A stretch of DNA of 64,000 nt, from assembly GCA_016859345.1 (NCBI GenBank), contig CM029120.1, positions 3,841,501 to 3,905,500 of the forward strand. Reading direction: 5' to 3'. Below, in pieces: positions 52,489 to 62,434 of this stretch. Within the stretch, counting starts at the first letter, position 1. Every line of letters begins with the position of its first letter. Under the pieces are notes generated by a model that was given only the letters and a program-made list of their open reading frames with translations, had not been told where the DNA came from and ran no database searches. The DNA is from Istiophorus platypterus. Its lineage: Eukaryota > Chordata > Actinopteri > Istiophoriformes > Istiophoridae. The position numbers and the translations under genes were made by a program.

Positions 52489-52614
52489 GCATCGTCGGCA
52501 GTAATAAAACCCTGCTCAAGTACATGACCACAGCCATCTTCCTCTACATCGCCATCCTCCTCCCCGCCATCGCTTTCGGCTCCCTCAACGACGAGAGCAC
52601 GCGTGGCGAGATCG
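52489..52614 (+). CDS. slc4a11: slc4a11 coding exon 9, first membrane helix
   Basis: A 126-base exon, acceptor ccccgcag, donor gtatga; phase 1 in, phase 1 out. It encodes [20 protein letters not shown], then [20 protein letters not shown], then EI, about residues 309-350. The hydrophobic core [19 protein letters not shown] is transmembrane helix 1. The following IAFGSLNDE motif is near-invariant in SLC4 proteins. The human counterpart carries [20 protein letters not shown] at this point. The membrane domain starts here. Confidence 0.97.
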
Positions 52615-52961
52615 GTATGAGCGTGTATTCGTGTGCAGACACGTGAAGTGCTTCCCTCACAGACTGCCAATTTCCTCTTTTTCCTCTAACTGCGGACATG
52701 TATTCACACAAATCATTTTTTACAGAAAATCCAGGAAAATAATTTCAAAACAAAAAGTGCCATTGTTCTTAATTATGAGCTACATGAGAGATGATAAACT
52801 CTCTCAAATATAACTCTAAATAATACAATGAGAAGATAATTGTTTCTGACACAAACTTGTGGAAAGTGCAACAATTTACATGGAAATCAAGGATGGCACT
52901 TTATTGGGAAGAAAATGAGATTATAATGGTGGTTTTAGTCATTTGGATAAAACCTGTAGAC

Positions 52962-52998
<37 letters not shown>

Positions 52999-53884
52999 CT
53001 TTATTCATCCTGAGGGAAATTTGGCAGCATTAATTGATTTTTTTAACAAGCTGACAGACAAAATCCTTACCTGTATTAAAGTGCAACTCCCATTGTTTGC
53101 TTCTGCACTGACTCTTTAAAAAAATGTCAGGCTCTTTACTCTCTAAATGTTACACATTTTTCATCAGCTAGCTGCTAACTCTGTCATTTATAGTTTGTTT
53201 GTGCATTTATCAGTGCTTGTTTTCTAACAGCTACCTGCTGCCGCTCCTGAAAACAGGGTTGATGAGAGTGGTAACAACAAAGCTGGAAAACTGTATTTAT
53301 ACACATAATACACAAAAACTGTTTTACAGGGAAAAGAAAAGACAAAGACAGAGATACAAGAGACAGAGAAGGCACAGAAACAAAGGGAAATTAGTGTATT
53401 ATAAACAACTAAATGCAAAAAAGTATTCATTTTTTACTGCAAATTAAATAAATGGCTTTAAGATGCTTTGTAAAGATATACACTGGTCCTGATGATTTCC
53501 CAGAGTTGAGGAACAGCAAAAGCGCAGTCACATTTAGTTTTCCATGACTCTGACCTTGACCTCAAAATGCTCCTATTGTCGGGCTGAACGATGCGGTAAA
53601 TGTAAAACCCAAAAAACTCTCCATGGAGTTTAAGAACTGGGTGATAAATTCTCAGTGGGCTCATCGCAGTGAGTAACTACTTTCATATTACAGGTAATCA
53701 TTTAATCCAGTGTTATATGGAAAAAATATTAATTAGCACAGCTTTGAAGTGGGCATGAAATAAAATTGTTTTCCTCTTATTAACGTTGAATATCTGAAGG
53801 TTAATTTGGAAATTTACTCTACGGAAGTAAACAGCAGACGTTAATGTGTTTCCTCTTGTGTCTTTTTTCTCTCTGTGTGTACAG
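52615..53884 (+). other. slc4a11: slc4a11 intron between coding exons 9 and 10
   Basis: A 1.3-kb intron, gtatga to tacag. It contains a GATA microsatellite with an attached repeat tail (52963-53020). Nothing else is recognised. Confidence 0.8.
52963..53020. repeat. GATA microsatellite with attached repeat tail
   Basis: About nine GATA units (52963-52998) run into CTTTATTCATCCTGAGGGAA then ATTTGGCA. This combination, GATA repeats followed by CTTTATTGATCC-like sequence, is frequent in fish and is thought to mark the tail of an interspersed element. Confidence 0.65.
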
Positions 53885-53998
53885 ATGTCAGGAAGACCAT
53901 CATCGGCCAGAGTATCGGCGGGGTCATCTACTCCTTGTTCGCCGGCTCTCCGTTAGTCATCCCCCTGACAACAGCTCCCCTCGCCATCTTCATCAGCG
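53885..53998 (+). CDS. slc4a11: slc4a11 coding exon 10, second membrane helix
   Basis: A 114-base exon, acceptor tgtacag, donor gtaggc; phase 1 in, phase 1 out. It encodes DVRKTIIGQSIGGVIYSLFA, then GSPLVIPLTTAPLAIFIS, about residues 351-388. The KTIxGQSIGG and LVIxLTTAPLA motifs match human SLC4A11 and the SLC4 family generally. They cover transmembrane helix 2 and the start of helix 3, close to the anion or substrate site in family structures. It ends with G as the first base of a codon expected to be Val (human VIR), which sets the phase for the damaged next exon. Confidence 0.96.
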
Positions 53999-55431
53999 GT
54001 AGGCCCCCCCGCCCCCCTTTCGCTCGGCTCAGCACCGCCAAAATGCACTTATCTTTTTCACAGTTTGATGCCAAAAAGGAGGCTGCGGGTGGGTGGAGCA
54101 CTAAGAAGATTAGGTCAAAAATCAAGAGAAGGATGCACCCAGCCGTGTAGAACGGCGGCGAGAAACTCCCGCGTCCTCAGCTGCTTTTTTTTTTTCTTTC
54201 TTCTTCTAACCAGAAGACAGCACCTTTGGACTCATTTAGCCGTTTGTCGACACACCCCAGCAATCATTCCTGGAGCAGTTGAGCAAAAAAAGCACATACT
54301 GCATCTCTACAAACGTACATTGTTCAGGAATGAATAAATTAACATTTATTTATTTTTTTTATTTATTCTTTCTTGTTGACGTTACGTAACCGTGGGTTTC
54401 AGGGCCCCCGCGGGTCAGGAAACTGGCTCATCGAATGCAAGAATGCGTAAACTTTATATTCAGTTCAGTTCGGAGAGACAACGGCACATACACTCCTATG
54501 TGTTTTTTTTTTTTTTTTTCACCGACAGCGGTGTTTTGTCGGGTCGGAATCTAAATGATTTCGACGGCTGGAAGATGCAGAAATGCACGGAGGCAGGGAA
54601 GAGCGAGCGACTCCGAGGCCGAGATATAGTCTTGATACTGGAGATGTTTGTTGGGTTTTGTGGTGCAATGATCTCTGAAGGAAATGGGTTAGAACTGTGC
54701 TAAGCACGTTCTCGGGGGGGGTAATTATAGCACATTTTCCCACAGCCTGTCTGAGCAGAACAAAGGCTCATTTGTAGAGTTGTAACTCATCCATGCACAA
54801 ATCTGCTCAGGATTACAACTTAATTGTCACAGCTTTAACAAATACATTACAATTTTTCTTGGCCTTTTTTTTTTTTGTTTGTTTGTTTGCATGAAATGAG
54901 TTAGTTTTTCCCTCGTGTGCTTGTGTGTGTGTGTGTGTGTTCAAGAAATCCGTAAATTCGTCCTCAGTTTTTCACTGATAGCCACAAGAAAATTTTTTTT
55001 TTTAAAGTATGTGTGTTTATAGAGCACAGGATGATGATCAATACAATTCCTCATTAACCTAGTTTCTTTTCTATTTATTGATTAAGTATTTAGTATTGAT
55101 TAAGTCAACATCAATCTTCCTGTTGGCTCATTATTCCTTTTTTTGTTTGTCAAAAATATTTTTTCCAATGCGCCTCATTGAATTTTGATGAAGTTTTATC
55201 ACCTCGATTCTGTTTTCTAAAGTTACACAGTTTAGCCCAACAGCAAAGGTGACATACGAGTTAGGGACCAGTGTGGCGGGGGGATTGTCATGTTTACTTC
55301 TGTCTTGTTTACATTAGCAAAAGAAGCTGTCAATCAACAGGAGTTAAACACAGTCCTGAGGTTGTGGTATTATATTTGTAATAAGGATTAATAATGTCTC
55401 AGATGTTTCATGATGTGTGTTCATATTTCGG

Positions 55432-55463
<32 letters not shown>

Positions 55464-55519
55464 TGCGTCTTGGCGCCTCGCCTCGCCTGCTTTGCTTTCT
55501 CGCTCTGCGCCCTCGCGAG
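53999..55519 (+). other. slc4a11: slc4a11 intron between coding exons 10 and 11
   Basis: Begins gtaggc. Its 3' end has a GT/GCGT run (about 55432-55468) and a pyrimidine-rich stretch, but the last bases are ccctcgcgag, an unusual acceptor with G at -3. Sequence quality just downstream is doubtful, so the acceptor bases may be wrong too. Nothing else is recognised. Confidence 0.65.
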
Positions 55520-55646
55520 AATCCCGAGAAATCTCACGGCGACTACGACCTGGACTTCCCAGCTTTCTACGCCTGCATCGGCCTGTGGAACTGCCTCTTC
55601 CTCATCCTGGGGGGGGGGGGGTCAGTCACTCTGCATGAAGCTCTTC
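55520..55646 (+). CDS. slc4a11: slc4a11 coding exon 11, reading frame broken in this sequence
   Basis: This should encode about 45 residues, human VIRVICDDYDLDF through FNLSLVMSLFKR, covering helices 3 and 4. From the acceptor at 55518-55519 the expected phase gives SREIS. The conserved block GDYDLDFPAFYACIGLWNC plus LFLIL then lies one frame away, from 55538. A run of 13 G follows at 55609-55621. The next conserved piece, QSLCMKLF (55623-55646), is in a third frame. The expected end encoding Lys-Arg with a donor is absent; the sequence turns into pyrimidine and T-runs instead. Thirteen bases separate the second and third pieces where alignment to human predicts about 15. A local sequence error is likeliest because every other exon is clean. 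True inactivation remains possible. The 3' boundary given is only where homology stops. Confidence 0.8.
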
Positions 55647-56966
55647 CTCTCTTACTCCTCTTCTCTCTTTTTTTTTTTTTTTTACTTTTTTTTTTTTTTT
55701 TTTTTTTTTCATTTTTTCACAGCGCGCAGTTTTGCTTTTCTTTATCTTTCTTTTTCTGTTGTTTTCTTCTTCCTCTGTCCTTCCTCTGTCGAATGGAGGC
55801 AGTTTTTAAATCTGCTGCAAAATCACAGTCCGTTTCAAAAAAAAAAAGTTTTTTTACAAACAAAAGTTTTTTAAAAAAGACTGTGCTCTGCCAGTTTCAG
55901 ATCCAACCAACTGGTGTCTTCGAAAAAAAGTCCCCCTTTAGCCAACACCCCCACAGACACACACACAACTTTTTTTTTCTCTTGCCTTCTTTCTTTGGGC
56001 TAAACTCAGTGAGCAAAGGGTAACGGGGGACACAGCACACACAAGAGAGGAAGCACAAACGTTAAAAAATATTTTTAAAAAAATTAAATATAGTCTGCAC
56101 TGCCCCTGTTCACTTTTGTTCAAATACTTTAATATTCATTGAAATTCAATGACATATATGTACATACTAAAGGAATCTTATCCTCCAGAAGGAAATGTAA
56201 CAAAGTTCGAAATGCTAATTACCCCCCCCCCCGACAAGGGTCGTCTCGGGAGCTGGACTGAGACAACCGCTGTTCTCAACCATCTGTCGGGTTCTCACAT
56301 CACCAGAAAAAACAATGGAGTAAATTTCCAAACAGACATTATTTGGGCCAACTGCCCAAATACCTGAAACCTAAATGTCTCCTGCTTCACCTGGATAATT
56401 CTCAGATCTTAATAAAGGGTTAAATTAGGTTTCGTACATACTCGTACTCGGAGCACTTTTGATAAAGCAGAGCAACAAAGCTTTCCCTGTGTTTTCCCTA
56501 TGTTCAGGTTTTTATAAAAACATTTACTGAAAACACAAGCACGTAAGCTATAGCTTTATTATCTTTTTATTTCAGTTCCAGTTTGGTATTAGTCACCTAT
56601 GTTTGTTTGGAGATGCTTTTTATATTTAGTTGCAGTACAAACTGTGAATGTCGCAGTATATCTGCCTGTAGGCCCAGTTCTAGTTGAGTCTTTGAAGGTC
56701 AGTGCAAAAAAGGAATATATTATAATACAAACAATAGGTCATATTTTACTTTAAATTTTGTTTACATTAAATTGTAATTTACAATTAAACAAGGCAGTAT
56801 GAATAGGCTTTTTTTCATTAAGATTAGTTCATTTTTGTCCTAATTTCATTTTCACATTGGCAGTGTCTCAACACTTTATTCCAGTGTATAGTGCGACGTA
56901 CACTACCGCCACTGTGACTGTCACCACTGTGACTGTCACCTCTGTAACGCTCCTGTGGTTCCCCAG
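55647..56966 (+). other. slc4a11: slc4a11 intron between coding exons 11 and 12
   Basis: The start is undefined because no donor is visible at the end of coding exon 11. The first 100 bases are pyrimidine and T-runs. The intron ends gttccccag. Two tandem copies of a 15-base motif lie at 56910-56939, just upstream of the acceptor. Nothing else is recognised. Confidence 0.65.
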
Positions 56967-57040
56967 GTCGACGGAGGAGGTCATCGCCCTGTTCATCTCC
57001 ATCGCGTTTGTGGTAGACGCAGTGAAGGGCACGGTGAAAA
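56967..57040 (+). CDS. slc4a11: slc4a11 coding exon 12, membrane helix 5
   Basis: A 74-base exon, acceptor gttccccag, donor gtgagt; phase 2 in, phase 1 out. It encodes [18 protein letters not shown], then VKGTVK, matching human [24 protein letters not shown]. The first base completes an Arg codon (the KR before STEE), whose other two bases should come from the end of coding exon 11 but are missing there. The last base, A, forms Ile with the next exon. The segment is membrane helix 5 and the start of the large extracellular loop. The exon itself is intact. Confidence 0.96.
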
Positions 57041-59884
57041 GTGAGTTTCCTGATGCACGTGGCGGATGTCTCCCGTCTTGGTTGCCGCAGCTCACCCCCT
57101 GCGGCTCGTTCACAGTCACTGTATTCCAGTGGGTCACCGTTGGTTTTACTGTGGCCTCATGCAGCTAATCAGAAGCAATGACATTGCTTGCTTCACGCTG
57201 TACCTGCTGCCAGAGCCGTTACCGGTCCTTAGCAAAGTGTCAGCCAATTTTTAAACTCAATTTCAGTGAATCAAGAAAACTTCAAATACTCCAAAACGTC
57301 TAATTTTACAGTATATTATGGTTGTTTATTTAGCATTATAAGTAAAGTAAGCACTTCTAATTAGTATGACTGTGCTTGACTGGAAAATCTTTTGTTGATT
57401 ATTATCTCTCTTCTGTAGATGAATGCATACATGCTGAAGGAGCTCTTGAAACGTATTGCCTATTAAAAAAACAGGCCTGGTTTTTGAAAATTATTGTGAC
57501 AGCAGATATCATTTTTCCACTTATCACTGACTTATTTTTGATTTTCCTGAAAATAAACTATAAAGGACAAAAAAAAAAAAATTCTGAGACAGCCATGACT
57601 CCCAACAACCAATTAATGAACCAGTCTAATAAAAGCAGCCCTTATCAGAAGCCATGGCAGGTCAGACCCATGAAAGGTGGCTAGGAGTAAGAAACAGAGC
57701 CCTGCCAACGGTCCACTGATGCAGAGAAAAAAAACAAAAAAACAAATTAGTTCCCCACATTACTAATCCAGATTTGGAAAACCCAGCACCGAGCCACACC
57801 ATGCTACACCCCGCCCCCCCTTACAGCACCTCATCTTAATATATCATAAATATTTTTAAACAATTTAGTTTCCAAAAAATCAGGTGACGGTGGCAGAATG
57901 TAATTTATTTTGAATGGAACATTGGCCTGTTTTTTTTTTTTTTTTGAGATTGCAGTGGATCAATTTCAGAAACCATTTTTTTTTTTTTAAATATGCTCCG
58001 AGCTCATATGCTATTACCATAGCATTAACTCTGTGACATTTTGTTGACACTTTTTAATCCAAAATATTTTCCAGTAACTTGAATATACACATTTACAGCC
58101 ATGCATCCGATCCCCTGTGAAACTTTGCCTGCCGCGTAACTTTCTCCTGAGGAGGTCGCGTCACACACACTGTTCATTTAAAGTGATGATAGAAATGAAT
58201 TCTACTTGTGCGGGACTCTTATAAGGCGAAGTTGTCTCCTCCCTCTGATTTATAACAGTTGGAGCATCGCTCTGCAGAGTTTCAACATCCCAGCCTTCAA
58301 CATGATGCTCATAAAAGGAAGAGACACATGTTATGAGTGGTGGGTTGTTTATACTGTAGCTCTGATGTAGGTGTCACAACAAATCATACAGCGCATGGTG
58401 TTTCCACTCGTTCGACCTCTAAGCCAGGCGATGGTTCGCTGATATTTATTACTGTAGCTGAGACCGCTGGAATCATGTGTGCGGGCCAAATGTCCGAAAT
58501 CAAGCTTTTTTTAAAAGTATTTTAGAGTTGATCCAGAAGATCAGGTTTTAGTGCAGAGCCCCAGCTCAGCAGGTTTATCTCATTTTTATTAGTGCTCTCC
58601 CTCCTCCAGCTCTCCCTGCAGAGTTTACAATCCTTGTTGCCAACGTTTTAACTAAATTTAGCATTTATTTTTTTCCCCCTTTTTCTCTGTTTTGACCGCA
58701 GCAGGAACGACGCAGACAGTTTTTTAAGGCTGGTTTGTTTTGGGATTTCTGGGTTAACCAAGTAAACAGGGCCATAATCACAGCCCCGACCATCGTTCAG
58801 GATGTTTTCCCCCGTATTTACTCTGCTGTTCGATACAGAACTCTTTCTGACCAAACAAGACTAAGAGACAGCATCCACGCTAGAGGGTCTGTGAGGCTGT
58901 ATTTAGACACATTAATGCTTAAAACTTAAAGCATGCTCACAAGCTAGTGTGCTGTTTTTTGGCTGGTATAATGTTTATCATGTTCACGGTCTTAGTTTGG
59001 CATTTTATCAAGCTAACGTTTGCTACTTACCACTAAACACTGAAGAGGCACATGTAGGTTTGCAGATATTAGGTATTTAGAAAAGTTCAAGGATCATTTA
59101 TGTTGCTACAAATCATGCCAAAGGTGAACATAAATAAAAAAACTTCATGACATTCTAAAATTCTACAATTCTACAATTCATTTGGCAGCAGTTTTTATCC
59201 AAAGCCACAAAAGTCTGAGAGCTAAAATAATACAAACAATTGTCTAGTCAGGAGAGAATGAATTGAGTATGGGCCCTGAAGCAAAGTTCAAGTTCTGATA
59301 GAATGTAGGTGCCTACAGGCAGTGTAGGAGGCAGTGCTTAGATTCTAAAACTGTATAGGATAAATAAAGATCCTTTTTTTAAGTCTATTGAGTACAGAGG
59401 TGTTCAGTAAAGAGCTGGATCTTTAGGAACCTGAGAACAGAGTTTGGTAACTCGTTCTACCACCGGCGGAACCACAATGAGAGAAGAGTCTGGCTAGTGA
59501 CCAAGGGCCCTGTTGTGGTTATTGCATCAGGCGTCTCTGATTGGCAGAGCGTAGTTGAGGCCTGAATGAGGAAGTTCAGGTAGGCAGGAACGGTTTTGGC
59601 TGCAGTTTTGTAGGGGAGCGTCGGGGTTTTGAATTTGGCACGGGGCAGCGACTGGAGGCCAGTGGAGCTCCAGTCTCATCCAATAGCTGAGAGAGTTTCA
59701 GTTCAGACCAAAGTAGTGGAACAACTGACCTAAAAACTGAAATTGCCATCACCAGAGCCAGAGTCAAGCATTTAGCACGGACAACATGGAAGTAGTTTTC
59801 ACATGTGGGGCCGTTAGTCTTTGTTGGTTTCACTCCTCTTACAGCCGTTTCCCTGCTAAACTGAAAGCTGTGGATGTAATCCAG
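57041..59884 (+). other. slc4a11: slc4a11 intron between coding exons 12 and 13
   Basis: Begins gtgagt and ends atccag. Its 3' part (about 59165-59705) is a teleost interspersed repeat. The rest is AT-rich with homopolymers. No gene is seen. Confidence 0.75.
59165..59705. repeat. teleost interspersed repeat before coding exon 13
   Basis: The left part, TTTGGCAGCAGTTTTTATCC then AAAGCCAC, is a decayed form of the frequent fish TTTATCCAAAGCGAC element. Further right come TTTGGTAACTCGTTCTACCA, GATTGGCAGAGCGTAGTTGA and GGTTTTGAATTTGGCACGGG, then CGACTGGAGGCCAGTGGAGC. These boxes recur together in fish genomes. It ends about 180 bases upstream of coding exon 13. Confidence 0.6.
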
Positions 59885-60113
59885 TCTTCCACAGATACTA
59901 CCACTCCCCGACGCTGGCTAACAGAAGCATAGCGGACTTCCCCCAGGGTGGAGACCTGTTGGGAGGAAACATGAGTGAAGCGGCAGCAGGCTCGGCGCTC
60001 AACATCCTCCCCGAATCTCTCATCCAGTGCACCCGAGAGAGGCCCGTCCTCTGCCTCCTGCTGATGCTGGGGACGTTATGGATGGGCTACACCCTCTACC
60101 AGTTCAAGAGGAG
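59885..60113 (+). CDS. slc4a11: slc4a11 coding exon 13, glycosylated extracellular loop and next helix
   Basis: A 229-base exon, acceptor gtaatccag, donor gtatgt; phase 1 in, phase 2 out. It begins IFHRYYHSPTLANRSIADF, passes through a variable Gly/Ala-rich loop (GGNMSEAAAGSA), and ends PVLCLLLMLGTLWMGYT then LYQFKRS. The end matches human [20 protein letters not shown], while the loop is divergent as expected. Two N-glycosylation sequons are visible, NRS and NMS, and human SLC4A11 is also N-glycosylated in this loop. The donor is placed after AG so that Ser is completed by the next exon, as in KSP of the human protein. Confidence 0.95.
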
Positions 60114-60533
60114 GTATGTGCCCTACCGCAGTGCTGCAGCGCTGCAGCGTAAGATGAATCACTGGAGAAGTTTTTAAAACTCGTGTTTGGACGGGAGCGC
60201 CGCCGGGCCGGGGACGGACGCTGCCGAGAGGGGCCTCCACTCTGGAGGTCGTCGGGGCCGACAGAGCACACAGGAACTTTCCAGATGGGCTCTCACAAAT
60301 GCTCCGAGTCCGTGATTGAATAAGCATTAATATTCTACTTCTGATTGCTCCCGGTAATCAAATCAACCTCAAAGCCGGGTTCAATTGTGTAAGCAAAAGG
60401 CAGACCGAGGTACTTAAACAGTGTCAGGATTGCAGCCATTGTCCTTGTCTTGTCCACAGTAATTGTATTCCTCTATTATTTGTCTCTCCCTGTTCACTCC
60501 CTCTTCCCCTCTCTCTCTCTCTCCTCCTCTCTC

Positions 60534-60611
<78 letters not shown>

Positions 60612-60615
60612 TCAG
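60114..60615 (+). other. slc4a11: slc4a11 intron between coding exons 13 and 14
   Basis: A 502-base intron, gtatgt to ctcag. The last fifth is a nearly pure CT microsatellite that serves as the polypyrimidine tract. Nothing else is recognised. Confidence 0.85.
60508..60615. repeat. CT microsatellite forming the acceptor tract of coding exon 14
   Basis: A nearly pure TC tract of about 100 bases with occasional CCC and TGT interruptions, ending directly at the CAG acceptor. Confidence 0.95.
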
Positions 60616-60722
60616 TCCGTTCCTGCATGCCAAAGTGAGGGAGGTGCTGTCGGACTGCGCCCTGCCGATCTCGGTTCTCATGTTCTCCTTCATCGGCTCC
60701 TACCTGTTCAGTGACATTGAGC
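60616..60722 (+). CDS. slc4a11: slc4a11 coding exon 14
   Basis: A 107-base exon, donor gttagt; phase 2 in, phase 1 out. It encodes [20 protein letters not shown], then LMFSFIGSYLFSDIE. Human SLC4A11 has [28 protein letters not shown] here. The [12 protein letters not shown] block is a conserved cytoplasmic link into a membrane helix. The acceptor's polypyrimidine tract is an unusually long CT microsatellite of about 100 bases. The donor has T at +3 instead of the usual A or G, but it is the only GT that keeps the frame and the homology boundary. Confidence 0.94.
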
Positions 60723-62268
60723 GTTAGTATTGTTTTGTTGTTATCATCTGTTTAATGTCCTTTGTCCTTGGAACTGAAAATATGTGTCGACTCTGCCACA
60801 GCTCTGTCTTTTTTCTCCGTTTTTTTGGAGACTAAATTTACATTTTAAAGTCTTAACCCAGCCCCAGATGCTCACGCATTCAATTAGAGGTCAAGAGTGT
60901 TATTTAGCATGAAGTTTTTCTTGTTTCATTTGTTATTATCATTGATGCTTGTATTTATAAAAAGAAAATTAGATCACTGCTTGTCTTGTTAGTACAGATT
61001 ATCAAGGAAGTAGTGAGTAGGAGTGACTCTAGTTACAATAGATTGTGAATCCTGAGTAAAATTGCATCTCTTATCCCAGCAGATGTTTTTTTAATAACTT
61101 CTTGTCTACACCCAGATTGTTAAATGAGTATTTATATTAATTGTCCGTCGCTCTCAGAGCTCTGTGATTTAGCTGTGAACCACTGCTGTGCACGGCAAAG
61201 TGCAGACAGCATTAATGACGCCTCCAAGCCGGGTAAGACTTAAACGTTCTGCTTCTGGTTGTGTGTATTTTAACTATGTGCGCTGAAGCCGTGAACGCCT
61301 GAACCAGCTCTGGCTCCGATGGATATGAGCAGATGTAAAGAGTCATGTCCTCTCTGACCTTTAACCTGTTCTGTTTAATGGTTGTTTCCCTGTTGGAGAC
61401 AAAGACGAGGGTCCAGGCTGAAACTCTGGACCCTCCAGAAGACACTAATGCGGGTCTGGGCAGGTGCCCCCTCTGGGGGGTAAAACACAAAAAGGATTTG
61501 GGGGGGGGTACGATATGAATCTGCAGGCTGTCATGGACCAAACATTTTCTGTGTTCTTATCATGTGATGATAAAGTTGATATAAAATGTAGCAAAAACAA
61601 AAAACTATCATTTGTATCTTCATTGAACAGTCGGCGCTAAAGAGTGTGTTTCAGTTTTTCATGCTAAATAAAATTAGGACCTCTTTACCTCTGAGACAGG
61701 CCCTTAAACTGTGACCCCCCCTGCCCCCAAATTCACCACTTTTACTGACTTTTCATGTCCCCTAATCAAGGCAGACGCCAAAACACGTTGGATATGTTCA
61801 GGGTTTTTTTTTCTATCCACTATTGTTTAGCATCATTTTGAGCCTCCATTCATTGTTGCCAAGGCAGCGGCTGTTCTCCAGGGGTCGACACAGATACGCA
61901 GAGTGACGGGCGCCAAACCCTCGAGTGGATCTGAGTTTAAGCGACTGGCCAATTCTCTTGTTCCCTCACCTCCCTGAGACAATGGGTCATAAGATAATAG
62001 ACCCATTATTGTATTGTTGCTTCCTGCTAAATTTAACCGACTGAGTTCAATTCGGCAGCATTCGGAGGGGATACAGTCCCGCGTGAGGTGTCGAACGAGG
62101 CGTTTGAAAGCAATCCAGCCGCTCTTAAGCATGACAGCGTTCGCTGGTTTCAAAACATGACTCATCACAGCACTTTGAGAGACGTGAAGATGGAAATCTG
62201 ATGAGTTTTGGAAGGTAGTGGGAGGGAATTTTAGAAAGCTAATTCTTTTTTTCTTTTATTCCTTCCAG
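60723..62268 (+). other. slc4a11: slc4a11 intron between coding exons 14 and 15
   Basis: Begins gttagt and ends ttccag. It contains a G-run at about 61500-61508. No repeat or gene is recognised. Confidence 0.8.
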
Positions 62269-62434
62269 TTCCAGTCTTTAAAGTCCACGACCGGCCCATC
62301 TTCAACGTGGCCCCCTTCGAGCGGCTGTCGGCCATGAACGTCGTCAGCGCCATGGGCCTGGGCTTCCTCCTGGCCCTTCTCATCTTCATCGACCAGAACA
62401 TCGTGGTCTCGCTGACCAACGCGCCGGAGAACAG
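62269..62434 (+). CDS. slc4a11: slc4a11 coding exon 15 (last one in the window)
   Basis: A 166-base exon, acceptor ttccttccag, donor gtacag; phase 1 in, phase 2 out. It encodes LPVFKVHDRPIFNVAPFERL, then [20 protein letters not shown], then IDQNIVVSLTNAPENR. Human SLC4A11 has [34 protein letters not shown] here. A second AG six bases into the exon would also keep the frame and would drop Pro and Val; the upstream one has the better pyrimidine tract and was chosen. The next expected exon should start inside the Arg codon and continue LVKGTAYHWD-like; it was not found before 64000. Confidence 0.96.

Larger units (their letters stand above)
13412..62434 (+). other. slc4a11: slc4a11 gene span, 3' incomplete
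   Basis: The gene has fifteen coding exons over about 49 kb and runs off the right end of the window. The product is a plasma-membrane transporter of the SLC4 (bicarbonate transporter) family. Vertebrate SLC4A11 has been reported to carry H+/OH-, NH3-coupled H+ and water, and in early work borate; it acts in corneal endothelium and ion-transporting epithelia. Human mutations cause corneal endothelial dystrophies. The call rests on consecutive exons whose translations follow human SLC4A11 in order, for example GCVLL, [87 protein letters not shown] and NAPENR. Intron phases are compatible at every junction except around coding exon 11. The family member is clear because these motifs differ from SLC4A1-A10. 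The remaining C-terminal exons, roughly a quarter of the protein, are not in the window. Confidence 0.95.

Noticed and set aside
55394..56023. Long open frame of 209 codons
   Set aside because: It is a run-on through a GT repeat, the damaged coding exon 11 and T-runs. Only its middle (GDYDLDF to LFLIL) is real coding sequence.
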